A stretch of 64,000 nt of DNA, from positions 2,976,001 through 3,040,000 of the forward strand of contig JADKIR010000004.1 of NCBI GenBank assembly GCA_016722655.1. The letters are read 5' to 3'. The notes under the pieces were generated by a model. It did not search any database, was not told where the DNA came from, and saw only the letters and a program-made list of their open reading frames with translations. Both the position numbers and the translations under genes were made by a program. Below, in pieces: positions 16,081 through 24,988 of the stretch (position 1 is the stretch's first letter; each line of letters starts with the position of its first letter). This stretch comes from Cytophagaceae bacterium. GTDB lineage: Bacteria > Bacteroidota > Bacteroidia > Cytophagales > Spirosomataceae.

Positions 16081-16761
16081 TTAATTATCCTTTTTGATAT
16101 ACGTTTTGTTTCCGTTAGAATTGATATAATATCTTCCACCTCTTGGTCCTTCATAAATAGTGCGACCTTTGTCGTCTTTACCAATAGATTTGTCATCGCT
16201 GGCCACTTTCCTTTGGGTTGTGGTGTTGGCTTGAGTGCCTTTGGTAGTGTTTGAGGTTGTTTTAGTAGTTTTCAAAGTACCTTTTTCAGTATTTACATCT
16301 GCTTTTCCTTTTGTTCCTTTAGTACCTTTAGTTCCTTTTGTTTCATCCTCTACTTTAGTCTTTGTAGTTTTTGTAGTTTTCGACTTAGATTCACCGTCGG
16401 CATTGGTTTTTGTGCCTTTGGTAGTTTTGGTCTTAGAGTCGCCATCTACTTTAGTTTTGGTTTCTTTAGTAGTTTTTGATTTTGAATCTCCATCTACTTT
16501 TTTGGTTTTAGTTTCTTTGGTAGTTTTTGATTTTGAATCGCCATCTACTTTTTTAGATTTTGTTTCTTTGGTAGTTTTCGATTTTGAATCCCCATCCGAT
16601 TTTTTAGTTTTTGTTTCTTTGGTTGATTTCGATTTCGAATCCTTTTCTTTTGTAGTCTTTTCGGTTTTTGATTTTTTTGAATCTGACTTTTTAGAACTTT
16701 GTGCGGTTGCAACGCTAAAGCTCACCAAAACTGCCAATATAAGGCTCAGTAATTTTTTCAT
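16081..16761 (-). CDS. Exported Lys/Thr-repeat protein with PBCV basic adaptor-like tail
   Basis: Residues 1-21 form a signal peptide ending ATAQ. Residues 22-190 are low-complexity, built from degenerate 16-17-residue repeats of the type KTTKETKTKKVDGDSKS, highly basic and probably disordered. The last 35 residues form a compact motif, GPRGGRYYINSNGNKTYI, which matches the short PBCV basic adaptor domain first noted in chlorovirus proteins and also seen in bacteria. The basic repeats could bind polyanions such as surface polysaccharide or DNA. It stands alone, with a terminator behind it. Function is unknown. Confidence 0.7.
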   Translation of the reverse strand: MKKLLSLILAVLVSFSVATAQSSKKSDSKKSKTEKTTKEKDSKSKSTKETKTKKSDGDSKSKTTKETKSKKVDGDSKSKTTKETKTKKVDGDSKSKTTKETKTKVDGDSKTKTTKGTKTNADGESKSKTTKTTKTKVEDETKGTKGTKGTKGKADVNTEKGTLKTTKTTSNTTKGTQANTTTQRKVASDDKSIGKDDKGRTIYEGPRGGRYYINSNGNKTYIKKDN

Positions 16762-16909
16762 TTCTTTTTTAATTGTTTGTTATTTGAGAATTCAAAATTA
16801 TAAAATTTAATACAATTTTAATAATTTTTATTTTAACGAAATTAAGATTGGATATTGTTAAAAGAAAATTTATTTTTTTGGTCATTTGGTGGTTAAAACG
16901 AGGTTCTTT

Positions 16910-17593
16910 TCAATGATTTCCAAAAATCAAATGTTGACCATAATATTTTGAAACTACATATTCAATTGTTTTGTATGATTCAGCCATGCTTTGTTCAACA
17001 GCATTTCGATCCATCCATCTCAACTCTTCTATTCCCTCTTCTTTTTGAGGTTTCATTTTTTTGTCGGTAATGAGCACCATCCGATACCATTTGGTGCGTT
17101 TCAAAACAAGTTTTTCTTTTAAAAAGTAAGTATGCCAGGTAGTACAAACTTTCTCTTTTACAAATACCTGCACATTACATTCTTCTTCAACTTCGCGTTG
17201 GGCGGTGGTGGCAGAGTTTTCGCCCGGGTCGGCTTTTCCTTTGGGTAAATCCCAATGCCCAAGTCTTTTCATCATCAAAATTTCATTTTTATGATTTTCA
17301 ACCACACCACCGGCAGCTTTAATCAATGGAATCTTGGATTTTACCGACTTTTTTATTTTTTCTTTATTCTCAACCCAAAAAGTAACTTTGGCCAATTTTC
17401 CCAAATCTTTTACCTGTGATTTGGAAATAACTTCAAAAATAAATCCGGCATTAGCATTTTTTATCAATATGTTACCTACAAAAACCAGTTTTTCAGCTTT
17501 GTTTTTTTTTACGTCAAAAATCTGAGTATAAGAGTCAGCAATTTTTGGGTTTTCTGAAATGCAAAAAGGCCTGTTATTGACAAAAATGATCAT
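16910..17593 (-). CDS. NUDIX hydrolase
   Basis: The 227-residue product carries a NUDIX box from G119 to V141 with GKADPGE and REVEEE in correct spacing; the late Gly of the consensus is replaced by Asn (ECNV). The catalytic Glu cluster is intact. About 90 residues precede the domain and form a separate region without a recognisable fold, so this is longer than minimal MutT proteins. The family hydrolyses nucleoside diphosphates linked to another group; the substrate is open. It is monocistronic and divergent from the transporter gene at 17748. Confidence 0.85.
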   Translation of the reverse strand: MIIFVNNRPFCISENPKIADSYTQIFDVKKNKAEKLVFVGNILIKNANAGFIFEVISKSQVKDLGKLAKVTFWVENKEKIKKSVKSKIPLIKAAGGVVENHKNEILMMKRLGHWDLPKGKADPGENSATTAQREVEEECNVQVFVKEKVCTTWHTYFLKEKLVLKRTKWYRMVLITDKKMKPQKEEGIEELRWMDRNAVEQSMAESYKTIEYVVSKYYGQHLIFGNH

Positions 17594-17747
17594 TGAATTG
17601 GTTTAAAAAAACACAAAGGTAAGGCAAATGCCACTTTAAATGCACTCCAATATTAATTTTTGATAGTGTGCCATTAAAGTTTTTTAAAAAATTCGTTACT
17701 TTGCATCAAAATCACCAGTGATAATCAGCTCGGTTATCAAAATCTTG

Positions 17748-19043
17748 ATGGAAATATTTATTATTATTTTTCTGATTTTACTTAATGGTTTGTTTTCAAT
17801 GGCTGAAATAGCCTTGGTTTCATCTAAAAAAACAAAATTAGAAATAGCAGCCAAAAACGGAGACAAACGTGCAACTTCGGCTCTTCTTTTGGCCAATTCT
17901 CCCGGTAGATTTCTCTCTACTGTACAGATTGGAATTACATTAATCAGTATTTTGACCGGTATTTATTCCGGCGATACTTTTAAGGGTTATCTAATCCCTC
18001 TTTTTCAAAATTTCGAATCGCTGGCACCTTATGCTGAGACACTTGCGGTAATTCTGATTACCGTTGTGCTTACTTTTTTTACTTTGATTTTTGGCGAATT
18101 AGTACCTAAAAGAGTAGGAATGGCCAAAGCCGAGGATATTGCCATGGGAGTGGTTAAGCCCATGGAATGGGTTTCTAAGCTCACTTCTCCATTTATTTGG
18201 CTTTTAAGCAAAACCAGCGACCTGATTTTTAAATTGATAGGTTTAAAAGAAAATGATCAGTCAGTTACAGAGGAAGAAATCAGAACTCTCATGCAGGAAG
18301 GAGCCAGCGGAGGTACAATCGAAGAGATTGAACATGAGATTGTTCAGAATGTTTTTCATTTGGGTGACCGTAAAATTACCTCTTTGATGACCAATATCAA
18401 CGACGTGACATTTCTTGACCTGGACGACGATTTTACTATCAATAAAGAGAAAATTATTGAGAAAAAGCATTCAGTGTATCCTGTTTGTAAAGACGGCATC
18501 AATGATATGAAAGGCCTGCTTTATATCAAAGATTTACTCGGTAAATCTATGGATAAAGAGTTGAAAGTTTTGGAAAAAAATCTTAGAACACCTCTTTATA
18601 TTCCGGAAAACAACCATGCCTATCAGGTTTTAGAGAAATTTCAGGAAGAAAAAATTCACTTTGGTGTAATCGTGGATGAGTATGGTAATGTGGTAGGAAT
18701 AGTGACCATGAACGATATTCTGGATGCACTGGTGGGTGATATTTCTGAAACCAATGAGTTTGAATATGAAATCTTTAAAAGAGAAGATGGTAGCTTTTTG
18801 ATTGATGCGTCACTTCCTTTTGATGATTTCTTACATGAATTTGAGATTGAACTTCCCAACAGGAAAGAATACACCGGGTTTGATACCATGGGTGGTTTTG
18901 CCCTTCATATTTTAAAAGAAATTCCTGATACGGGAGATAAATTTGAATGGGAAGAATTTGAATTTGAAATTATAGATATGGATAAAAACCGTATCGATAA
19001 AATGTTGGTAACCAAGAAAAATCAAGACGAGGAAGAAGACTGA
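17748..19043 (+). CDS. CNNM/CorC-type (DUF21 plus CBS) membrane protein
   Basis: The product has a DUF21 domain with three to four membrane helices (about 1-180), a CBS pair (about 200-330, with VDEYGNVVGIVTMNDILDALVGD) and a C-terminal CorC_HlyC domain. Such proteins take part in magnesium/cobalt efflux or homeostasis; some Bacteroidota paralogues (GldE) assist gliding and type IX secretion. I take the ATG at 17748, which gives a normal family N terminus; an ATG at 17718 would add ten residues. It is followed after one base by pyrE, so the two are probably co-transcribed. Confidence 0.85.
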   Translation: MEIFIIIFLILLNGLFSMAEIALVSSKKTKLEIAAKNGDKRATSALLLANSPGRFLSTVQIGITLISILTGIYSGDTFKGYLIPLFQNFESLAPYAETLAVILITVVLTFFTLIFGELVPKRVGMAKAEDIAMGVVKPMEWVSKLTSPFIWLLSKTSDLIFKLIGLKENDQSVTEEEIRTLMQEGASGGTIEEIEHEIVQNVFHLGDRKITSLMTNINDVTFLDLDDDFTINKEKIIEKKHSVYPVCKDGINDMKGLLYIKDLLGKSMDKELKVLEKNLRTPLYIPENNHAYQVLEKFQEEKIHFGVIVDEYGNVVGIVTMNDILDALVGDISETNEFEYEIFKREDGSFLIDASLPFDDFLHEFEIELPNRKEYTGFDTMGGFALHILKEIPDTGDKFEWEEFEFEIIDMDKNRIDKMLVTKKNQDEEED

Positions 19044-19044
19044 A

Positions 19045-19668
19045 ATGAATACTGCCCGGAAAATCGCATCCTTTTTGCTTAAAACTAAAGCTGTAAAACT
19101 TAGTCCTGAAAAACCATTTAAATGGAGCTCAGGCTGGAATTCACCCATATATTGCGACAACCGCATCACGCTTTCAGATGTTGAAGCCCGCACTTTTATC
19201 AAAAAATCGCTTGCCAAGGCCATTAAAAAACAATTTCCTGATGCAACTCTTATTGCCGGTGTGGCCACTGCGGGAATTGCCCAGGGTGCACTGGTGGCCG
19301 ACTATCTTAATATGCCATTTGCCTATGTACGCCCTAAACCTAAGGAACATGGCATGGGTAATCAGATCGAGGGTAAAATTGAAAAAGGTCAGAAAGTAGT
19401 CGTACTGGAAGATTTGATCTCAACCGGAGGTAGTTCAATCAAAGCTGCCGAAGCCCTCATAGAGCAAGGTATAGAGGTAGTAGGTATGATTGCAATTTTT
19501 ACTTATGGTTTTAAAATTGCAGACCAGAATTTTGCTGAAAAAAACCTGAAACTGGTGACTTTAAGCAATTACAATTACCTTATCGACGAAGCACTAAAGC
19601 AGGAATATATTAAACCAAACGACCTTGAATCCCTGAAAAAATGGCGTAGAAATCCTGCCAGGTGGTAA
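19045..19668 (+). CDS. pyrE: Orotate phosphoribosyltransferase
   Basis: The 207-residue enzyme makes orotidine 5'-phosphate from orotate and PRPP in pyrimidine synthesis. The PRPP-binding signature is VVVLEDLISTGGSS near 128-141, preceded by the catalytic Lys region RPKPKEHGMGNQIEG. It starts one base after the CorC-like gene ends. Length and motifs are normal. Confidence 0.93.
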   Translation: MNTARKIASFLLKTKAVKLSPEKPFKWSSGWNSPIYCDNRITLSDVEARTFIKKSLAKAIKKQFPDATLIAGVATAGIAQGALVADYLNMPFAYVRPKPKEHGMGNQIEGKIEKGQKVVVLEDLISTGGSSIKAAEALIEQGIEVVGMIAIFTYGFKIADQNFAEKNLKLVTLSNYNYLIDEALKQEYIKPNDLESLKKWRRNPARW

Positions 19669-19693
19669 GAAATCGCATTTTTTTCAAAATCAA

Positions 19694-20221
19694 TCATTCC
19701 ATTTTAATAAATGTATTGCTGATTTTATAGGTTTTATATTGATTGGCAAATGCCTGGGCATCATTAAAGGTTTCCTGGCCAATAGCAGTCTTACTTTTTT
19801 CCAGACCTGACAAAATCTGTGCTTTTTCCTGATTAAGCTCCATTTCTGTTGCTGAAACTTTGTTATAAGTTAAATCCAGAAATATTTTTTCCCCATTCTC
19901 GGTGAGCTGCAAGGTTACATTATTACCTGATAACTGGTATGTTCCTGAATAATTCTCGTTTCCAAATATATTAAAACCGTATGTATCAATATATAATTTT
20001 TGAAATTTGCAGGTGCCATCTTCATTGAAAACAATAATATTATCTTCCGGCCAACCATTCATAGTTGCTTGAAGAGGGGATTTGCCTTCTTCCTGTCGAT
20101 AAGTAAAAATGTAGCTTAAATACCATTTGCCTTTTAGATTTACGGGCGAAATTTCATCTGATTTTTTGGAACAGGAAAAAAAAGAAATTAAAGTGGCGAT
20201 AAAGAGGAGTTTTTTTAACAT
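19694..20221 (-). CDS. Lipocalin-like lipoprotein
   Basis: The 175-residue product has a lipoprotein signal (MLKKLLFIATLISFFSCS, lipobox Cys at 17) and then a beta-rich domain that opens with LKGKWYLSYI and includes GTYQLSGNNVTLQL, the pattern of small lipocalin-like Bacteroidota lipoproteins. It would be anchored in the outer membrane or at the cell surface. It converges with pyrE and stands alone. The ligand is unknown. Confidence 0.65.
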   Translation of the reverse strand: MLKKLLFIATLISFFSCSKKSDEISPVNLKGKWYLSYIFTYRQEEGKSPLQATMNGWPEDNIIVFNEDGTCKFQKLYIDTYGFNIFGNENYSGTYQLSGNNVTLQLTENGEKIFLDLTYNKVSATEMELNQEKAQILSGLEKSKTAIGQETFNDAQAFANQYKTYKISNTFIKME

Positions 20222-20333
20222 TTTTATTGTGTTTTATTCCTCAAATTTAATAGAAATTCTGCTTTTTTGACTTAAAAAAAATGAAAATTAATAATAAATT
20301 GCACACCTTTAAGTAATGGAAGACTCAAAAAAA

Positions 20334-21206
20334 TCATCCAAATAAATCACTGCTTAGGTATCTGTCGCCACGATCGCAGGCAATAAATACAATAATTCCT
20401 TCTTTTAATTCTTTGGCAAGTTTTATAGCTGCAGCTGCCTGTCCTCCAGAGCTCATTCCGGCAAAAATACCCTCTTTTCTGGCTAGTTCACGAGCCATTT
20501 CTTTTGATTCTTCCTGTGAAATATCAAAGATTCTATCTACCCGACTTGGATCAAAAATGGCAGGTAAATATTCTTTTGGCCAACGTCTTATGCCCGGGAT
20601 AGAAGCACCTTCAGTAGGTTGACAACCAATGATTTGAATCTCAGGATTTTGTTCTTTCAAATACATCGAAGTACCCATTATTGTACCGGTGGTACCCATT
20701 GATGCCACAAAATGGGTAATTTTTTGCTCAGTATCCCTCCAAATTTCAGGACCGGTGGTTTTATAGTGTGCCAGGTAGTTGTCCGGGTTACCAAACTGGT
20801 CCAACTGATAATATTCTTCGGTTTTACCTTTTTCGTCAGCATAATCACGACAAGCTTCAATGGTTTCGAGCAAAATCACCCTGGCACCATAAGCTTCCAT
20901 GGTAAGTACTCGTTCTTTCGTTGAATTGGAGGGCATAATTAGCTCTATTTCAAAGCCAAATAATGAGGCAATCATCGCCAATGCAATTCCGGTATTTCCG
21001 CTTGTGGCTTCAATCAGCTTCATGCCATGCTTCAGTTTACCATTTTCAACTGCACTTTTAACCATATTGTAAGCCGGGCGGTCTTTCACACTGCCACCGG
21101 GATTGTTTCCTTCCAGTTTTGCAAATATTCTCACATTTGGGTTAGGATTCAGATGTTTTAATTCTGCCAGCGGTGTGTTTCCAATCAAATCAAGAATAGT
21201 AGCCAT
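20334..21206 (-). CDS. cysM: Cysteine synthase B
   Basis: The 290-residue PLP enzyme makes cysteine from O-acetylserine and sulfide or thiosulfate. The PLP Lys lies in GGSVKDRPAY (about 37-46), the substrate loop is EATSGNTGIAL (about 65-75), and the phosphate-binding loop is GTTGTIMG. The short length and sequence favour CysM over CysK. A serine acetyltransferase at 36835 would supply its substrate. It is transcribed alone and diverges from the M1 peptidase gene. Confidence 0.88.
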   Translation of the reverse strand: MATILDLIGNTPLAELKHLNPNPNVRIFAKLEGNNPGGSVKDRPAYNMVKSAVENGKLKHGMKLIEATSGNTGIALAMIASLFGFEIELIMPSNSTKERVLTMEAYGARVILLETIEACRDYADEKGKTEEYYQLDQFGNPDNYLAHYKTTGPEIWRDTEQKITHFVASMGTTGTIMGTSMYLKEQNPEIQIIGCQPTEGASIPGIRRWPKEYLPAIFDPSRVDRIFDISQEESKEMARELARKEGIFAGMSSGGQAAAAIKLAKELKEGIIVFIACDRGDRYLSSDLFG

Positions 21207-21444
21207 ATATTTTAATTGATAATTATCTAAAGGATTTGCAAAAATACATTTCCATATTTCTACTAACCCAATAGACTTTTCAAAAATTCAATACTTCTAA
21301 AAATATTTTAATAATTTATACAAGATAATATTTCCCAATTTTTAGCTTTTGCATTTCTTTTTACATTTTTGGTCTATTATTTCAAATAAATATTTCGTAA
21401 AAAACTATATTAGCGTTTTATAAAATATAATCAATAAACTATTT

Positions 21445-23829
21445 ATGAAAAGACTATTATTTGGGATTTTTGGGTTGATGATGATTTTTTCTCAATCACA
21501 CGCCCAAAGACCAGAAACCAGCACTTACAATGCCAATACCCGATTTGAACAATTGGGAGCCAACCTGCCTACACCTAATACTTTCAGGACTGCTTCGGGA
21601 GCACCCGGCAAAGATTATTTCCAAAACAAAGCCAATTACGATATCAAAGCTGAATTAGACGATAATAATCAGCGGATAATTGGTTCTGAAACAGTAACTT
21701 ATTTTAATTATTCACCCGATGAATTAAAATACCTATGGTTACAGCTGGACCAAAACCTTTTCGAGGCCAACTCAATAAATGCCCTTGCCAAAACTGGGGG
21801 AGTTAACCCTCAAATGACTTCAGGACAACTCAATGGCATGAATTCTCCAAGCTCAGTGAATACCACTATTTCTGAAAAGAAGGAATTTGGATATAAAATA
21901 AAATTTGTTAAAGACCTGAAAGGCAATGCTTTACCTTATACAATAAACGGTACCATGATGCGTGTGGATTTGCCGGTAAATTTGAAACCCAACACCTCTG
22001 TTGCTATAAAAATTGATTGGGAATATAATATCACGGCTTATTATGGCCGCTCAGGGTATGAGTTTTTTGAAAAAGACGGAAATTATAATTATTTCATCGC
22101 ACACTGGTTTCCACGTATGTGCGTCTATGATGATGTAAATGGTTGGCAAAACAAACAGTTTTTGGGCCAGGGAGAGTTTACTTTGCCTTTTGGTGATTAT
22201 AAAGTGGAAATTACTGTGCCTACCGATCATATTGTTGGAGCTACAGGTGAATGTCAGAATTATACCAAAGTGTTGACAAAAACCCAACAGGAAAGAATGA
22301 AGCAGGCAGCGAATTCTAAAACCCCGGTAATCATCGCAAGCCAAGCCGAAGCTGACGAGCGGATGAAATCTAAAAGTGATAAATCTCAAACCTGGGTTTA
22401 TACTGCTAAAAACGTAAGAGATTTTGCTTTCGCTTCTTCCAGAAGGTTTATTTGGGATGCTATGCAGACTGATGTATATGGCAATGGCCGCAAAATCTGG
22501 AGTATGTCTTTCTATCCCAAAGAAGGAAATCCTCTATGGGAAAAATATTCAACCCGTGTGGTGGAGCACACCCTGAGATCTTATGGAAATCGTACCATTG
22601 AATATCCGTACCCTGTTGCCATTTCATGTCACTCTACTCCAAGAGGAGGTATGGAATATCCGATGATTTCATTTAATGGGGGACGTCCTGAAGCCGATGG
22701 TACTTATTCTGAAGGCACAAAATATGGTATGATTGGTGTTATTATTCACGAAGTTGGGCATAACTTTTTCCCGATGATTGTAAATACCGATGAGCGTCAA
22801 TGGACCTGGATGGACGAAGGTTTGAATACTTTCTGTCAGTATTTGGCACAAAAAGAATGGGATAAAGATTATCCAACAGGAAGGGGAGAGGCCAGAGACA
22901 TAGTGGGTTATATGAAAACCGACAAAACTCAGCAGGTGCCTATCATGACTTCCTCTGACAATATCATGGCTTTCGGTCCCAATGCTTACGCAAAACCTGC
23001 TACAGGTTTGAATATTTTGAGAGAAACTGTGATGGGTCGTGAGTTGTTTGACATGGCATTTAAAGAATATGCCCGCAGATGGGCGTTTAAAAGTCCGATG
23101 CCGGCTGACTTTTTCCGTACCCTAGAAGATGCCTCAAGCGTTGATTTGGATTGGTTTTGGAAAGGTTGGTTTTATACGGTTGAAGCTGCCGATCAGGCAA
23201 TTGCAGAGGTTCAATGGTATGCTTTAGATACCCAGAATCCTGAAATTAATAAGACAGAAGCGAAAAAAATGGCTCAGCAAAGTGCTGAAACCATGAGCCG
23301 TAAACGCGACAGAACCGACATAAAACAATCGGTAGTGGAAGCCGATAGCAGCATGAAAGACTTTTATAATAATTATGATAAATATGCTGTGACGGAGTCT
23401 GATAAAAAGAAATTTGATGCCTATAAATCTTCATTGTCAGCCGATGACCAGAAATTACTGGAATCAGGAATGAATTATTATGTTTTGAAAATCAAAAATA
23501 AAGGTGGTTTAGTAATGCCAGTTATAGTTCAGGCCGAATTTGAAGATGGTACCACTCAGGATTTTCGTTTCCCAGCCGAAATATGGAGATTAAATGATGT
23601 AGAAATTTCTAAAACTATTCCAACTACCAAAAAAGTTAAGAAATTTAAATTGGATCCATATCAGGAGATTCCCGACATCGATACTTCTGATAATGTTTAT
23701 CCAAAAGAGCCCGAAGCACCTACCAAGTTCCAGTTGTTTAAGCAAAGGAGCTTCCAGCAAGGATCTAACCCGATGCAAGAGGCCCGTCAGGAAAAAAACG
23801 CAGGAGTTGGAAGTAGCGGAAAAAATTAA
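21445..23829 (+). CDS. M1-family metallopeptidase
   Basis: The 794-residue secreted peptidase has a signal peptide (1-20, ending SHAQ), a beta-rich N-terminal domain and a gluzincin catalytic domain. Zinc ligands are H435 and H439 in HEVGHN and E458 in WMDEGLN, spaced 18 residues from H439 as expected. The last 200 residues are Lys- and Pro-rich, without a recognised sorting domain. M1 enzymes remove N-terminal residues from peptides. A clear paralogue begins at 63232, sharing the post-signal segment YNANT-FEQ and PTPNT-RTASGAPGK. Confidence 0.92.
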   Translation: MKRLLFGIFGLMMIFSQSHAQRPETSTYNANTRFEQLGANLPTPNTFRTASGAPGKDYFQNKANYDIKAELDDNNQRIIGSETVTYFNYSPDELKYLWLQLDQNLFEANSINALAKTGGVNPQMTSGQLNGMNSPSSVNTTISEKKEFGYKIKFVKDLKGNALPYTINGTMMRVDLPVNLKPNTSVAIKIDWEYNITAYYGRSGYEFFEKDGNYNYFIAHWFPRMCVYDDVNGWQNKQFLGQGEFTLPFGDYKVEITVPTDHIVGATGECQNYTKVLTKTQQERMKQAANSKTPVIIASQAEADERMKSKSDKSQTWVYTAKNVRDFAFASSRRFIWDAMQTDVYGNGRKIWSMSFYPKEGNPLWEKYSTRVVEHTLRSYGNRTIEYPYPVAISCHSTPRGGMEYPMISFNGGRPEADGTYSEGTKYGMIGVIIHEVGHNFFPMIVNTDERQWTWMDEGLNTFCQYLAQKEWDKDYPTGRGEARDIVGYMKTDKTQQVPIMTSSDNIMAFGPNAYAKPATGLNILRETVMGRELFDMAFKEYARRWAFKSPMPADFFRTLEDASSVDLDWFWKGWFYTVEAADQAIAEVQWYALDTQNPEINKTEAKKMAQQSAETMSRKRDRTDIKQSVVEADSSMKDFYNNYDKYAVTESDKKKFDAYKSSLSADDQKLLESGMNYYVLKIKNKGGLVMPVIVQAEFEDGTTQDFRFPAEIWRLNDVEISKTIPTTKKVKKFKLDPYQEIPDIDTSDNVYPKEPEAPTKFQLFKQRSFQQGSNPMQEARQEKNAGVGSSGKN

Positions 23830-23839
23830 AATTATCAGG

Positions 23840-23868
23840 TCCCGGGTTTTTCTCCCGGGATTTTTTTT
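23840..23868 (+). terminator. Terminator after the M1 peptidase
   Basis: TCCCGGG (23840-23846) pairs with CCCGGGA (23854-23860) and is followed by eight T. It lies ten bases beyond the peptidase stop. Confidence 0.85.
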
Positions 23869-23926
23869 GCTCCTACCTGCAACATTTTCTAATTTCGTTT
23901 GTCTTTAATTCGAAATCAATCCTGGT

Positions 23927-24475
23927 TTGACCGTATTTAATAACAATGACAAAACATGGCAGCTCGTAGAGCTATGTAAGCAGGGCAACCGAAAGGCCCA
24001 GCAAGAGGTATATTCATTGTATGCCAAGGCCATGTTTAATACGGCATTAAGGATTGTAAGTGTACGGGAAGAAGCCGAGGATGTGCTTCAGGAGGCATTT
24101 TTAGATTGTTTTTTGAAAATTAACTCTTTCAGAGGTGAGTCAACACTGGGGGCATGGTTAAAAACGATAGTAGTCAATAAGGCGATTGCTAAATTAAGGT
24201 CAAGAAAAGCGATTTTTGAAGATATTGAGAATCATACGGTCGATTTGAAAGAAGAAGTCTCAGACGAAGATTTTGATGGAAAAATTGAAATGGTTGAGAA
24301 GATAAAAAGAACGCTTAATCAACTTCCGGCCGGTTTTAGGTTGGTTTTAAGTCTTTATTTATTTGATGGTTATGATCATCAGGAAATTGGGAGTATTTTG
24401 GGAATAAGTGAAATTACGCCAAGAAGTCAATATATCAGGGGAAAAGCCAGATTGTTGGAGTTATTGAAAAATTAG
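23927..24475 (+). CDS. ECF-type RNA polymerase sigma factor
   Basis: The 182-residue product has sigma region 2 (about 20-90, with AEDVLQEAFLDCF) and region 4 (about 125-180, with LFDGYDHQEIGSILGISEI as the helix-turn-helix). The start is TTG. It is the first gene of a three-gene set with a membrane protein at 24482 and an exported protein at 24988, the layout of an ECF sigma factor, its membrane-bound regulator and an envelope target. What signal it senses is unknown. Confidence 0.9.
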   Translation: MTVFNNNDKTWQLVELCKQGNRKAQQEVYSLYAKAMFNTALRIVSVREEAEDVLQEAFLDCFLKINSFRGESTLGAWLKTIVVNKAIAKLRSRKAIFEDIENHTVDLKEEVSDEDFDGKIEMVEKIKRTLNQLPAGFRLVLSLYLFDGYDHQEIGSILGISEITPRSQYIRGKARLLELLKN

Positions 24476-24481
24476 GAATTT

Positions 24482-24988
24482 ATGAAATTAAAAGAGTTTA
24501 TAAACGACAATAAATCAGCATTTGAAGAAGACCTGCCATTGGGTCTTTGGGAAAAAATTGATGCCAAATTGTCGGAACAAAAAAGATTTAACATAAGTTT
24601 TAATAACAAAATTCTGAGAATTGCTGCCGGAATTGTGATATGTGTGGGAATAGGTTATTGGTTTGGAAAATCCGGAAAAAGTAATGAAAGTCAGTTTTCA
24701 GAGTATGTTTCTGAAAATAAATCAATGATGGTTTTTACACATCAAATCAAAGAAAAACAGGAATCATTACAGGAATTGACTCAGGAAAACCCGGAATTGG
24801 GAAAAGCTTTTGTATCAGAAATAGGGGAGTTACAGACCAATTTTGAATTTCTTGAAGAACAATTGAAAACTAACCCCAATCATGATCAAATCATTGAAGC
24901 TATGATTCAGAACCTGAAATGGCAACTGGAATTGCTTGAAAAACAAACCACTATCGCTAAGAAATTTGAAAATAAATCAATAATGTAA
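24482..24988 (+). CDS. Single-pass membrane protein, candidate anti-sigma factor
   Basis: The 168-residue product has a short N-terminal cytoplasmic part (1-43), one membrane helix (about 44-62, IAAGIVICVGIGYWFG) and a charged C-terminal half that looks like a coiled coil (QIKEKQESLQELTQEN onward). It starts six bases after the sigma gene. The N-terminal part lacks a clear zinc-binding anti-sigma motif. Position and topology support an anti-sigma role, but sequence alone does not prove it. Confidence 0.55.
   Translation: MKLKEFINDNKSAFEEDLPLGLWEKIDAKLSEQKRFNISFNNKILRIAAGIVICVGIGYWFGKSGKSNESQFSEYVSENKSMMVFTHQIKEKQESLQELTQENPELGKAFVSEIGELQTNFEFLEEQLKTNPNHDQIIEAMIQNLKWQLELLEKQTTIAKKFENKSIM

Noticed and set aside
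16235..16810. 191-codon plus-strand frame opposite the Lys/Thr-repeat gene
   Set aside because: It is the antisense of a repetitive Lys/Thr-coding sequence, giving Val/Phe/Leu runs; the minus-strand gene has a signal peptide and a known tail motif.
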